Assembly: GCA_947471745.1 (NCBI GenBank) | Contig: CANJKZ010001022.1 | Span: forward strand, 1 to 64,000 | Origin: Closterium sp. Naga37s-1 | Lineage: Eukaryota > Streptophyta > Zygnematophyceae > Desmidiales > Closteriaceae | Length of the DNA stretch: 64,000 nucleotides | Reading direction: 5' to 3' | Shown here: one piece after another, positions 54,501 through 64,000 of the stretch | Numbering within the stretch: position 1 is the stretch's first letter | Layout of the letters: each line of letters opens with the position of its first letter | Translations under genes and position numbers: made by a program | Notes under the pieces: generated by a model | Seen by the model: the letters and a program-made list of their open reading frames with translations, nothing else | Told to the model about the DNA's origin: nothing | The model's database searches: none

Positions 54501-55769
54501 GCAAGAACAAGGGCCTAGCGTGTGCAAAATAGCAAGAACAAGGGCCTACCGTGTGCAAAATTGCAAGAACAAGGGCCTACCGTGTGCAAAATTGCAAGAA
54601 CAAGGGCCTAGCGTGTGCAAAATAGCAAGAACAAGGGCCTAGCGAGTGCAAAATTGCAAGAACAAGGGCCTAGCGTGTGCAAAATTGCAAGAACAAGGGC
54701 CTAGCGAGTGCAAAATAGCAAGATCAAGGGCCAAGCGTGTGCAAAATTGCAAGAACAAGGGCCTAGCGAGTACAAAATTGCAAGAAAAAGGGCCTAGCGA
54801 GTGCTAAATTGCAAGAACAAGGGCCTAGCGTGTGCAAAATTGCAGGAACAAGGGCCTAGCGTGTGCAAAATAGCAAGAACAAGGGCCTAGCGTGTGCAAA
54901 ATTTCAAGAACAAGGGCCTAGCGAGTGCAAAATTGCAAGAACAAGGGCCTAGCGTGTGCAAAATTGCAAGAACAAGGGCCTAGCGAGTACAAAATTGCAA
55001 GAACAAGGGCCTAGCGTGTGAAAAATTGCAAGAACAAGGGCCTAGCGTGTGCAAAATTGCAAGAACAAGGGCCTAGCGTGTGCAAAATAGCAAGAACAAG
55101 GGCCTAGCGAGTGCAAAACTGCAAGAACAAGAGCCTAGCATGTGCAAAATTGGAAGAACAAGGGCCTAGCCTGTGCAAAATTGCAAGAACAAGGGCCTAG
55201 CGTGTGCAAAATAGCAAGAACAAGGGCCTAGCGTGTGCAAAATTGCAAGAACAAGGGCCTAGTGTGTGCAAAATTGCAAGAACAAGGGCCTAGCGTGTGC
55301 AAAATAGCAAGAACAAGGGCCTAGCGAGTGCTAAATTGCAAGAACAAGGGCCTAGCGAGTGCTAAATTGCAAGAACAAGGCCCTAGCGTGTGCAAAATAG
55401 CAAGAACAAGGGCCTAGCTAGTGCGAAATTGCAAGAACAAGGGCCTAGCGTGTGCAAAATTGCAAGAACAAGGGACTAGCATGTGCGAAATTGCAAGAAC
55501 AAGGGCCTAGCGTGTGCAAAATTGCAAGAACAAGGGCCTAGCGAGTGCAAAATTGCAAGAAAAAGGGCCTAGCGTGTGCAAAATTGCAAGAACAAGGGCC
55601 TAGCGTGTGCAAAATTGCAAGAACAAGGGCCTAGCGTGTGCAAAATAGCAAGAACAAGGGCCTAGCGAGTGCAAAACTGCAAGAACAAGGGCCTAGCGAG
55701 TGCAAAATAGCAAGAACAAGGGCCTAGCGTGTGCAAAATAGCAAGAACAAGGGCCTAGCGAGTGCAAAA
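48532..55769 (+). repeat. 31-bp satellite array with segmental block duplications
   Basis: About 233 monomers. The block 48532 to about 50085 is repeated at 52841 to about 54394, exactly 4309 bp (139 monomers) away; rare variants such as 'cctagagagtgc' (49991 and 54300) and 'caaggacctagcgagtac' keep this spacing. Between them, about 50200-52155 repeats the flanks of element 3 (about 30890-31266 joined to 37752 to about 39340) but without the element. No gene is visible. Confidence 0.97.
50200..52155 (+). repeat. paralogous block carrying the empty target of element 3
   Basis: The monomer-variant order left of element 3 (including 'gactagcatgtgcgaaattgc' and 'aacatgggcc') and right of it (AGAACAAGGCCC, 'gtgtgtgc', 'ttttaag', 'gactagcatgtgcgaaaatgc') is found here as one continuous run. 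The uninterrupted AGAAC is at 50567-50571. The match fades near 52155, equivalent to about 39340. Confidence 0.85.
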
Positions 55770-56636
55770 TGTTAGAGACTAAGGACGGAGTCTATGAAGA
55801 TTAGGAGCCAAAATATCTCAACATCGTTGGGCCTAGTTTCTGAACAGAAAAGTCGAGTTCACAAGAAACGCCGTCGACGAAAAGTGCACTGTCAAAACTT
55901 CACTAAACTCATATATGTTGTAGCCCTACTCCGTGGCTACAATTCCCAAGTTGAAACGTATCAAGAGGTGAAGTAAATCTCGACTTATCAATTTCGGCGC
56001 ACAGGGGGGTATGCTGCCATAAGAACTTAACTCAATCACAAAGTTCACACAAGTTCACACAAGAGAATTGGAGTAGCACTAAACCAGGTGGAAGGGATGA
56101 GGAGGACGAGAGGGAAGGTCCCAAGGAGTCCCCAACCAAAGGAAACTCCATGCCACACAATTCCCTTCCCCATAGGCAACCCAACTTTGACCTTTGTCAC
56201 TATCCCAACCTCCACAATCCACCTCAACCCAACTTGGCCACACTTGCCAACCTGGTTTGGTTTCTCCCAACCATTTGGCAGCAACTACAGTAGAAAAGAC
56301 GAATTTCCCAACCCCCAAAAGTCTGTACCCCATATTGAGTCAACCCCACAACTTCCCATAGTCACCACAACCAAATATCAAAAGCATACGAACTCCAACG
56401 TTCGTAACTTTCTTGTTCGTGCTCCGATTGAAGCGATACTTGGTTCCTCGGAAAGCTCTTGAGCAGAGGAGTCACTTCAGATATCTGCTCAAGCCAAATA
56501 ACATTCACACACACACTCAGAAAAACCAAACCGCACAAAACACAAATTCTTGCACACACTCACAACACGCATGCAACGCACGAACATATGATGGGAGGCA
56601 GACAGACGTGAATGCGAATGGTAGCATCACTCAACA
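55770..56636 (-). mobile_element. solo LTR of the same copia family
   Basis: A single LTR of about 867 bp with no internal region, flanked by a perfect TSD CAAAA (55765-55769 and 56637-56641) at monomer positions 15-19. Retained TSDs around one LTR show that a full element inserted and was later reduced by recombination between its two LTRs. Its coding-strand 3' end (last ~130 bp) is a third version, with 'aggcccaacgatg' and 'ggctcctaatc', that matches neither type A nor type B exactly. It also has small indels near 56125 ('ccaaggagtcc'). It is the most divergent LTR in the window. Confidence 0.95.
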
Positions 56637-58718
56637 CAAAATTGCAAGAACAAGGGCCTAGCGAGTGCAAAATTGCAAGAACAAGGGCCTAGCGTGTGCA
56701 AAATTGCAAGAACAAGGGCCTAGCGAGTACAAAATTGCAAGAAAAAGGGCCTAGCGTGTGCAAAATAGCAAGAACAAGGGCCTAGCGAGTGCAAAACTGC
56801 AAGAACAAGGGCCTAGCGAGTGCAAAATAGCAAGAACAAGGGCCTAGCGTGTGCAAAATAGCAAGAACAAGGGCCTAGCGAGTGCAAAATTGCAAGAACA
56901 AGGGCCTAGCGAGTGCAAAATTGCAAGAACAAGGGCCTAGCGTGTGCAAAATTGCAAGAACAAGGGCCTAGCGAGTACAAAATTGCAAGAAAAAGGGCCT
57001 AGCGTGTGCAAAATTGCAAGAACAAGGGCCTAGCGTGTGCAAAATAGCAAGAACAAGGGCCTAGCGAGTGCAAAACTGCAAGAACAAGGGCCTAGCGAGT
57101 GCAAAATAGCAAGAAAAAGGGCCTAGCGTGTGCAAAATAGCAAGAACAAGGGCCTAGCGAGTGCAAAATTGCAAGAACAAGGGCCTAGCGAGTGCAAAAT
57201 TGCAAGAACAAGGCCCTAGCGTATGCAAAATTGCAAGAACAAGGGCCTAGCGAGTACAAAATTGCAAGAAAAAGGGCCTAGCGTGTGCAAAATTGCAAGA
57301 ACAAGGGCCTAGCGTGTGCAAAATTTCAAGAACAAGGGCCTAGCGTGTGCAAAATTTCAAGAACAAGGGCCTAGCGAGTGCAAAATTGCAAGAACAAGGG
57401 CCTAGCGTGTGCAAAATTGCAAGAACAAGGGCCTAGCGAGTGCAAAATAGCAAGAACAAGGGCCTAGCGTGTGCAAAATAGCAAGAACAAGGGCCTACCG
57501 TGTGTAAAATTGCAAGAACAAGGGCCTACCGTGTGCAAAATTGCAAGAACAAGGGCCTAGTGTGTGCAAAATAGCAAGAACAAGGGCCTAGCGAGTGCAA
57601 AATTGCAAGAACAAGGGCCTAGCGTGTGCAAAATTGCAAGAACAAGGGCCTAGCGAGTGCAAAATAGCAAGATCAAGGGCCAAGCGTGTGCAAAATTGCA
57701 AGAACAAGGGCCTAGCGAGTACAAAATTGCAAGAAAAAGGGCCTAGCGTGTGAAAAATTGCAAGAACAAGGGCCTAGCGTGTGCAAAATTGCAAGAACAA
57801 GGGCCTAGCGTGTGCAAAATTGCAAGAACAAGGGCCTAGCGAGTACAAAATAGCAAGAACAAGGGCCTAGCATGTGCAAAATAGCAAGAACAAGGGCCTA
57901 GCGTGTGCGAAATTGCAAGAACAAGGGCCTAGCGTGTGCAAAATTGCAAGAACAAGGGCCTAGCGTGTGCAAAATAGCAAGAACAAGGGCCTAGCGAGTG
58001 CAAAACTGCAAGAACAAGGGCCTAGCGAGTGCAAAATAGCAAGAACAAGGGCCTAGCGTGTGCAAAATAGCAAGAACAAGGGCCTAGCGAGTGCAAAATT
58101 GCAAGAACAAGGGCCTAGCGAGTGCAAAATTGCAAGAACAAGGCCCTAGCGTGTGCAAAATTGCAAGAACAAGGGCCTAGCGTGTGCGAAATAGCAAGAA
58201 CAAGGGTCTAGCGAGTGCAAAATTGCAAGAACAAGGGCCTAGCGTGTGCAAAATAGCAAGAACAAGGGCCTACCGTGTGCAAAATTGCAAGAACAAGGGC
58301 CTAGCGAGTGCAAAATAGCAAGAACAAGGGCCTAGCGTGTGCAAAATAGCAAGAACAAGGGCCTAGCGAGTGCAAAAATTGCAAGAACAAGGGCCTAGCG
58401 AGTGCAAAATTGCAAGAACAAGGGCCTAGCATGTGCAAAATTGCAAGAACAAGGGCCTAGCGAGTACAAAGTTGCAAGAAAAAGGGCCTAGCATGTGCAA
58501 AATTGCAAGAACAAGGGCCTAGCGTGTGCAAAATTGCAAGAACAAGGGCTAGCGTGTGCAAAATAGCAAGAACAAGGGCCTAGCGAGTGCAAAATTGCAA
58601 GAACAAGGGCCTAGCGTGTGCAAAATAGCAAGAACAAGGGCCTAGCGTGTGCAAAACTGCAAGAACAAGGGCCTAGCGAGTGCTAAATTGCAAGAACAAG
58701 GCCCTAGTGTGTGCAAAA
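56637..58718 (+). repeat. 31-bp satellite array
   Basis: About 67 monomers between the solo LTR and element 6, same orientation and same variants as elsewhere. A run near 56800-56990 has the monomer order that surrounds the solo LTR and holds an uninterrupted CAAAA at 56885-56889. One monomer near 58548 lacks a C ('aagggctagcg'). No gene is visible. Confidence 0.97.
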
Positions 58719-59585
58719 TGTTAGAGACTAAGGACGGAGTCTATGAAGATTAGGTGCCTAAATTTCTCAAAATCGTTGGTCCCTATTTCTGGACAGAATA
58801 GTTGCGCTCACAAGAAACGCCGTCGACGAAACGTGCACAGTCTAAACTTCACTAAACTCATATATGTTGTAGCCCTACTCCGTGGCTACAATTCCCAAGT
58901 TGAAACGTATCAAGAGGTGAAGTAAATCTCGACTTATCAATTTCGGCGCACAGGGGGGTATGCTGCCATAAGAACTTAACTCAATCACAAAGTTCACACA
59001 AGTTCACACAAGAGAATTAGAGTAGCACTAAACCAGGTGGAAGGGATAAGGAGGACGAGAGGGAAGGTCCCAAGAGAGTCCCCAACCAAGGAAACCCCAT
59101 GCCATACAATTCCCTTCCCCATAGGCAACCCAACTTTGACCTTTGTCACTATCCCAACCTCCACAATCCACCTCAACCCAACTTGGCCACACTTGCCAAC
59201 CTGGTTTGGTTTCTCCCAACCATTTGGCAGCAACTACAGTAGAAAAGACGAATTTCCCAACCCCCAAAAGTCTGTACCCCATATTGAGTCAACCCCACAA
59301 CTTCCCATAGTCACCACAACCAAATATCAAAAGCATACGAACTCCAACGTTCGTAACTTTCTAGTTCGTGCTCCGATTGAAGCGATACTTGGTTCCTCGG
59401 AAAGCTCTTGAGCAGAGGAGTCACTTCAGATATCTGCTCAAGCCAAATAACATTCACACACACACTCAGAAAAACCAAACCGCACAAAACACAAATTCTT
59501 GCACACACTCACAACACGCATGCAACGCACGAACATATGATGGGAGGCAGACAGACGTGAATGCGAATGGTAGCATCACTCAACA
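58719..59585 (-). repeat. 3' LTR of element 6 (type A)
   Basis: 867 bp from TGTTAGAGAC to CTCAACA on the plus strand, matching the element 1 LTRs in reverse complement as far as I compared. Confidence 0.95.
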
Positions 59586-59597
59586 AACTCCCCCTCT
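59586..59597 (-). other. polypurine tract, element 6
   Basis: Reverse complement AGAGGGGGAGTT next to the 3' LTR. Confidence 0.88.
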
Positions 59598-59642
59598 GGC
59601 TGCCAACCATCATCCCACATGCCATAGCTCAAGCATGCATCC

Positions 59643-62600
59643 TCAATGCACACTCATCCCAGCAAGCTTCATGCCCTTCCAATGCTCAGATTCAGCCAGG
59701 CGCTTGGTGAGAATGTCAGCCGCCTGCTGATGGGTCTTCACAATCTCCAGCCGCACCTCCTTGTCCAGGAGCCTCCTCACCCAGTGCCACTTAGGCCTGA
59801 TGTGTTTGGTCAGCCCATGAAGACAAGCATTCTTCGCTAGCTTCACCGCCGACTCATTGTCACAGAAAATCACAGTCGGCTCCCTCTGACCAACTCCAAT
59901 CTCCTCCAACAAACGCCTCAGCCACACCACCTCCTTTGCCCCATGATGCAGGGCCATGTACTCTGTCTCACACGAGGACTGCCCCACCTCATTTTGCTTC
60001 TTACTGCGCCAGCTCACTGCACCACCTCCGAACAGGCACACATAGCCTCCAATGCTGGTGCCATCCGCTTTCACCGAGTTGAAGCTAGCGTCAGTGTAGC
60101 AGGTCAGGAGCATCTCCCCCTTGCTCAAATCAGCTGCACTCCTCTGCAGCCTCTGCCTCACAGCACTGTACTCCAAACCCACTGATGCCGTTGCACTCAC
60201 ATAGCGGACCAACCTCTTGGCCGCTTCCAGCTGCTCATGACTGGGGCGTGAAACCACACTGGCAAGCCTGGATGTTGCAAAGGCAATGTCAGGCCGTGTG
60301 TGGTTAGCCGCATAGTTGAGTGCCCCAACCATGGAATGAAAAAGTTTCCTGTCACTCTCACCCACCACCTCCTCATCAGCACAGGGCTCTACAGTGAACC
60401 CCGAAGGCAGTGGGGTGGCTGGCTTTCCTCCATCTTGCAGCCCATACTTCTCAGCCAGCCCCTCACAATACTTTCTCTGGTGCAACCTCAACACTCCCTT
60501 GTCAAGGTCCCTCTCCACATGCATCCCTAAATAGTACTTCACATCTCCCATCTTGGAGCACTTAAACTGCATCTCCAGCATCTCCTCCACATGCTCAATC
60601 ATTGCAGACGACTCAGAGAAGAGCAGGATGTCATCCACATACACCAGGAGCATGAGAAACTGCTCCTTCTCCTGCAGCAGGAACAAGCTGTGATCACACT
60701 CACTCTTCTTGAAACCCCCAGCCAGCAGAGTCTCCTCTAACTTGTGGTACCATGCACGAGGAGCCTGCTTCAGGCCATAGATGGCCTTCTTCAGCCTGCA
60801 CACCCTGCCGCTCCCATCATCCAAACCCTCAGGCTGTAACATGTACAGCTCCTCCAGAATGATCCCATTGAGGAAGGCGGTGGTGATGTCCATCTGCTTC
60901 ACCCGCCATCCATGGTATGCTGCCATTGCCAATGACACCCGAAGTGTTGTGCCTTTCCCCACAGGAGCATAGAGCTCGTTGAAGTCCTTTCCCTTTGTCT
61001 GCTGAAACCCCTTAGCCACAAGCCTTGACTTGTAGCGGGTCAGCGCCCCATCAGGTCCGTACTTGTGCCTGAAAATCAGCTTGGAAGAAATGGCCTTCTT
61101 CCCAGGTGGCAGCTCACACAGCTCCCACGTCTCATTCTCTAGCAGAGAATCATACTCCTCCTTCACACTCTGCTTCCACTTTTCAGCATCGGGCCCGCTC
61201 AATGCCTCAGCTAGCGTCTTGGGCTCAGGGACGGCTGCCCAGTAGCAGTGTGCTATCTCATCCTCATCACACTGCTCAGCCACACTCCCAGCCCTTACCA
61301 CCTTTGGCTTGCCACGGCTTGCATAGGTCAGCCTGTTAGGAGGGCGCACATCCCTCCTAGGACGGTCAGCCGTACGTCCGGCACCTTGTGGAGCACCTTG
61401 CTCCTCCTGCTGCTGCGGCTGCTGCTGCTGTTGCTGCTGCTGCTGCTCCTCCACCTCAGGTTCTCCCCCATCCTCTGTCACCCCAGAGATCTCATTCTCA
61501 GAGACAGAAACCTCCACTTGCCTTGAAGGCCGCTGCACCTCATCGGCCTCGACAATTAGCGGTGTCGTTGGAAGCTTCTGCTGCTGCTGCTGCTTCCACT
61601 CCTTGTAGTACAAGGACTCAAGGAACTTCACATCCCTTGACACTGTCAGCTGCTGGCTGGTCAAGTCCCAAATCAGCCAGCCCTTGTGATCCTTAGCAAG
61701 CCCCAAGTGCACACCCCATCTCCCAGAAGCTTCCAGTTTTCCCCTCTTCTCCTTAGGCACATGAAACACCACCATGCACCCAAAGGCTCTCAGCATGTTC
61801 ACAGCTGGTGCAATCCCATACCACTTGGTGTAGGGGACCCACTGCTTGTCCCCCACAGTCGCCAGCACCCTGTTCTTCACAACAACGACCTGCCGCAGTG
61901 CTGTCACCCAAAACGGATCCGGCAGCCCTGCACGCCCAAGGAGAGTGCGAGCACCTTCCTGCAGGGTCCGGTTGAACCGCTCAGCCACGCCATTCTGCTG
62001 AGGGTTGTAAGGCACTGTGAGCTGATGCTGGATCCCCTTCCGCTTCAGCTCCTTCTCAAAATCAGCGCCGATGAACTCTCCTCCGTTGTCAGTGCGGATC
62101 ACCTTCACCTTGTGTCCGCTTTCCCTTTGTGCTCTCGGCATCCACTCCTTAAGAACAGCCGCTGCCACCTCCCCCTTAGTCTTGAGAGGGTACACCCACA
62201 CCGCACGCGTGTGGTCGTCCACAATCGTCAAGAAGTAGCGGCTGCCCGAGAGAGAAAGGGCCCTCGTGGGGCCCACCACATCCATGTGCACTAGTTCAAG
62301 TGGTGCCTTGGCTGGTCCTGTGCTGCTGCTGAAGGGAAACTTCGTGAATTTGGTCTCAAGGCAGGTAGGGCAGCTCCCAATCTCCTTTGCTCCCCCCTTC
62401 ACCTCCAGCCCCTTCAAGCACCCATCCTTTACCAACTTCTGCAGCATAGGAATGTTCACATGGCACAGCCTCTCATGCCACGTCTCCCAATCAGCCTCAC
62501 CACTCCCAGATGAAGCCTTTGCCCATGCAGCTGTCGCATCCACACCAGCAAGCACCTCACCATGTGGCTGTTGTGGCTGCTGCACCTTCTTGACTGCATC

Positions 62601-64000
62601 CAGGGCCCCAGCAGTTGGTGCAGTCTCCTCTCCTCCCGCAGTTGCTTTAGCCGCTGCCGCTGCCTTTGCCGTTGCTGGTGGTTTCCCCTTCCAAGGGATG
62701 ACGGGCAGCTGCCACAAGTCCTTGATGCAGCTGCTCTTCTCCTCCAAGTTCCACAGCAGCAACTTCCCAAGCTTTGCACGGCAGCTGGTTGGGCCGAAGG
62801 TAACTTCAGCCTTGCTCTTCTGCAGCCGGCGCACAGAAAGAAGGTTAGCGGACAAACCTTCAACCAACAGCACATTCCCAAGCCCCACAAGCTCTCCATT
62901 GGCTCCCATCACCTTGGCATTCCCAACACCAATCACAGGGAGCAAAGCACCTGAAGCGGCAGCCACAAACTTGATCTTCCCAGGAGGTTTTACCTCATCA
63001 AGCAAATCTGCCCGTGGGGTCATATGACTCGTGCAACCTGAATCGATCACCCAGTGAGTGAGGGGGTGCATCACAACCTTCCCAACTGAACCCACATCAC
63101 CCCCACTCCCTTGCACATCCTCAACCATGAGGAACATCCCAGGGTGGGCTTTACCTTGTGCACCATCACCTTGTGCACCTGAACCTTGCACAGCGCCACC
63201 GCGTGCACGTTCACCACTTGGCGGCTTCATGCCTGGAGGGGCCCATCCCTCAGGCCGGCTGAAACACTTGAACCACGGGTGTCCAGCCTTCTTGCAGTAC
63301 CAGCACGCACCCTCCATTCGGGTGCTCCCCCTGCCACCAGAGCTCCCATGCCCCTCATTGTAGTCACCTCGGCCTCTCCCTCTGCCAAAGCCTCTCCCAC
63401 GGCCTCGGCCTCTCCCTCCCCCTCTTCCTCTGCTGCCTCCTGCAGCTCCATACCCCTCAGCAGTTTTGTTGGCAGCACCACCTCCCGTGTGGCGCCTGCG
63501 GAAGTCCTCTTGCAGAATCTGCTGCCGTAGCCACTCAGGCGTCCATTTGTCCTGCTGAACGTTGAGGGTGGGGATGAGGTTGTCCCACGAGTTGTCGAGC
63601 ACCGAGATGATCTTGGTGCACTGTTGCATCTGCGACACTTCGCTGCCCGCCGCTGCCATCCTCGCATAGGTGTCCTTGATCTTGTCAAGGACCGGTTTCA
63701 CATCATCTCCCGGTTTCATGGAGAGGGCAGCCAACTCCTTCTCCAACACAATCACCATCGGCAGCGTGTTGGGCTGAATCACGTCGCGTAGCAGCTTCCA
63801 TGCCTTCGGTCCGGAATCATCCAACTCCACCAAATCCTTGATGTGCTGGAACATGTCGTTGTTGACCGATTGGAGGATGAGGTCGTACAGCACCGCGCTC
63901 TTCTCAATCCACCGATCGCGGGCATCTCCTTCCCCCGGCAACTTCTCCTCTCCCATTGCAATTTTCAGTAGCTTGTAGCGCTTGAAGGCGCTCCGCATCC
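59643..64000 (-). CDS. copia Gag-Pol polyprotein, element 6 (5' end outside the window)
   Basis: An open frame runs from the window edge to the stop at 59643: 1451 codons, corresponding to residues 35-1485 of element 1. The Met at 63998 is internal (the family protein starts 34 residues earlier), so it is not a start. All catalytic motifs from the CCHC knuckle to RNase H are present and no stop or frameshift is visible. Differences from element 1 are few, for example KLPGE for KMPGE, LPVIPW for LPIIPW, and AAYHGW for AAYRGW. Probably intact, but the missing 5' end prevents certainty. Confidence 0.95.
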   Translation of the reverse strand, partial: MRSAFKRYKLLKIAMGEEKLPGEGDARDRWIEKSAVLYDLILQSVNNDMFQHIKDLVELDDSGPKAWKLLRDVIQPNTLPMVIVLEKELAALSMKPGDDVKPVLDKIKDTYARMAAAGSEVSQMQQCTKIISVLDNSWDNLIPTLNVQQDKWTPEWLRQQILQEDFRRRHTGGGAANKTAEGYGAAGGSRGRGGGRGRGRGRGFGRGRGRGDYNEGHGSSGGRGSTRMEGACWYCKKAGHPWFKCFSRPEGWAPPGMKPPSGERARGGAVQGSGAQGDGAQGKAHPGMFLMVEDVQGSGGDVGSVGKVVMHPLTHWVIDSGCTSHMTPRADLLDEVKPPGKIKFVAAASGALLPVIGVGNAKVMGANGELVGLGNVLLVEGLSANLLSVRRLQKSKAEVTFGPTSCRAKLGKLLLWNLEEKSSCIKDLWQLPVIPWKGKPPATAKAAAAAKATAGGEETAPTAGALDAVKKVQQPQQPHGEVLAGVDATAAWAKASSGSGEADWETWHERLCHVNIPMLQKLVKDGCLKGLEVKGGAKEIGSCPTCLETKFTKFPFSSSTGPAKAPLELVHMDVVGPTRALSLSGSRYFLTIVDDHTRAVWVYPLKTKGEVAAAVLKEWMPRAQRESGHKVKVIRTDNGGEFIGADFEKELKRKGIQHQLTVPYNPQQNGVAERFNRTLQEGARTLLGRAGLPDPFWVTALRQVVVVKNRVLATVGDKQWVPYTKWYGIAPAVNMLRAFGCMVVFHVPKEKRGKLEASGRWGVHLGLAKDHKGWLIWDLTSQQLTVSRDVKFLESLYYKEWKQQQQQKLPTTPLIVEADEVQRPSRQVEVSVSENEISGVTEDGGEPEVEEQQQQQQQQQPQQQEEQGAPQGAGRTADRPRRDVRPPNRLTYASRGKPKVVRAGSVAEQCDEDEIAHCYWAAVPEPKTLAEALSGPDAEKWKQSVKEEYDSLLENETWELCELPPGKKAISSKLIFRHKYGPDGALTRYKSRLVAKGFQQTKGKDFNELYAPVGKGTTLRVSLAMAAYHGWRVKQMDITTAFLNGIILEELYMLQPEGLDDGSGRVCRLKKAIYGLKQAPRAWYHKLEETLLAGGFKKSECDHSLFLLQEKEQFLMLLVYVDDILLFSESSAMIEHVEEMLEMQFKCSKMGDVKYYLGMHVERDLDKGVLRLHQRKYCEGLAEKYGLQDGGKPATPLPSGFTVEPCADEEVVGESDRKLFHSMVGALNYAANHTRPDIAFATSRLASVVSRPSHEQLEAAKRLVRYVSATASVGLEYSAVRQRLQRSAADLSKGEMLLTCYTDASFNSVKADGTSIGGYVCLFGGGAVSWRSKKQNEVGQSSCETEYMALHHGAKEVVWLRRLLEEIGVGQREPTVIFCDNESAVKLAKNACLHGLTKHIRPKWHWVRRLLDKEVRLEIVKTHQQAADILTKRLAESEHWKGMKLAGMSVH

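Larger units (their letters stand above)
58719..64000 (-). mobile_element. Ty1/copia LTR retrotransposon, element 6 (cut by the window end)
   Basis: Visible parts on the minus strand: 3' LTR 58719-59585, polypurine tract 59586-59597, polyprotein ORF from 59643 to the window edge. The left TSD is CAAAA (58714-58718), monomer positions 15-19; the right one is outside the window. The LTR is type A and looks the same as those of element 1. The 5' LTR, primer-binding site and first 34 codons lie beyond 64000. Confidence 0.96.

Overview
The window is entirely repetitive eukaryotic DNA. About half (roughly 31.9 kb) is one 31-bp satellite, always in the same orientation. The other half (roughly 32.1 kb) is six insertions of a single Ty1/copia LTR-retrotransposon family into that satellite. 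No host gene, tRNA, rRNA, CRISPR array or prokaryotic feature was seen. The copia primer-binding site matches the initiator-Met tRNA type (TGGTATCAGAGC) that is usual in land plants and their algal relatives, and the coding region is GC-rich. A plant-lineage (streptophyte) genome is therefore the best guess; the species cannot be named from the sequence. Such an array is typical of pericentromeric, centromeric or other heterochromatic DNA.

Layout: satellite 1-1645 (error-rich); element 1 (+) 1646-8130; satellite 8131-18415; element 2 (-) 18416-24916; satellite 24917-31266; element 3 (+) 31267-37751; satellite 37752-42045; element 4 (-) 42046-48531, with a frameshifted polyprotein; satellite 48532-55769; solo LTR (-) 55770-56636; satellite 56637-58718; element 6 (-) 58719 to the window end, cut within gag. 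Every complete insertion has a perfect 5-bp target-site duplication (TSD).

Each full element has the same plan: LTR of about 867 bp (TG...CA), primer-binding site, a leader with a 6-codon upstream ORF, one Gag-protease-integrase-reverse transcriptase-RNase H polyprotein of about 1485-1490 aa, polypurine tract, LTR. Elements 1, 2 and 3 have uninterrupted ORFs with all catalytic residues visible, and their paired LTRs are identical or differ at a few bases. They therefore look young and possibly still mobile.

The most notable observation concerns integration sites. Measured on the 31-bp monomer, the six insertions fall in only three registers (TSD at monomer positions 5-9, 15-19 and 25-29), exactly 10 bp apart. 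Since 31 bp is close to three helical turns, all insertions lie on one face of the helix, as expected if integration is guided by nucleosomes or another phased protein array. Other observations are LTR chimeras whose divergence is confined to the part between about LTR position 590 and the primer-binding site, intact empty copies of two insertion sites elsewhere in the array, nested higher-order repeats, and a first 1.6 kb that looks like uncorrected long-read sequence.
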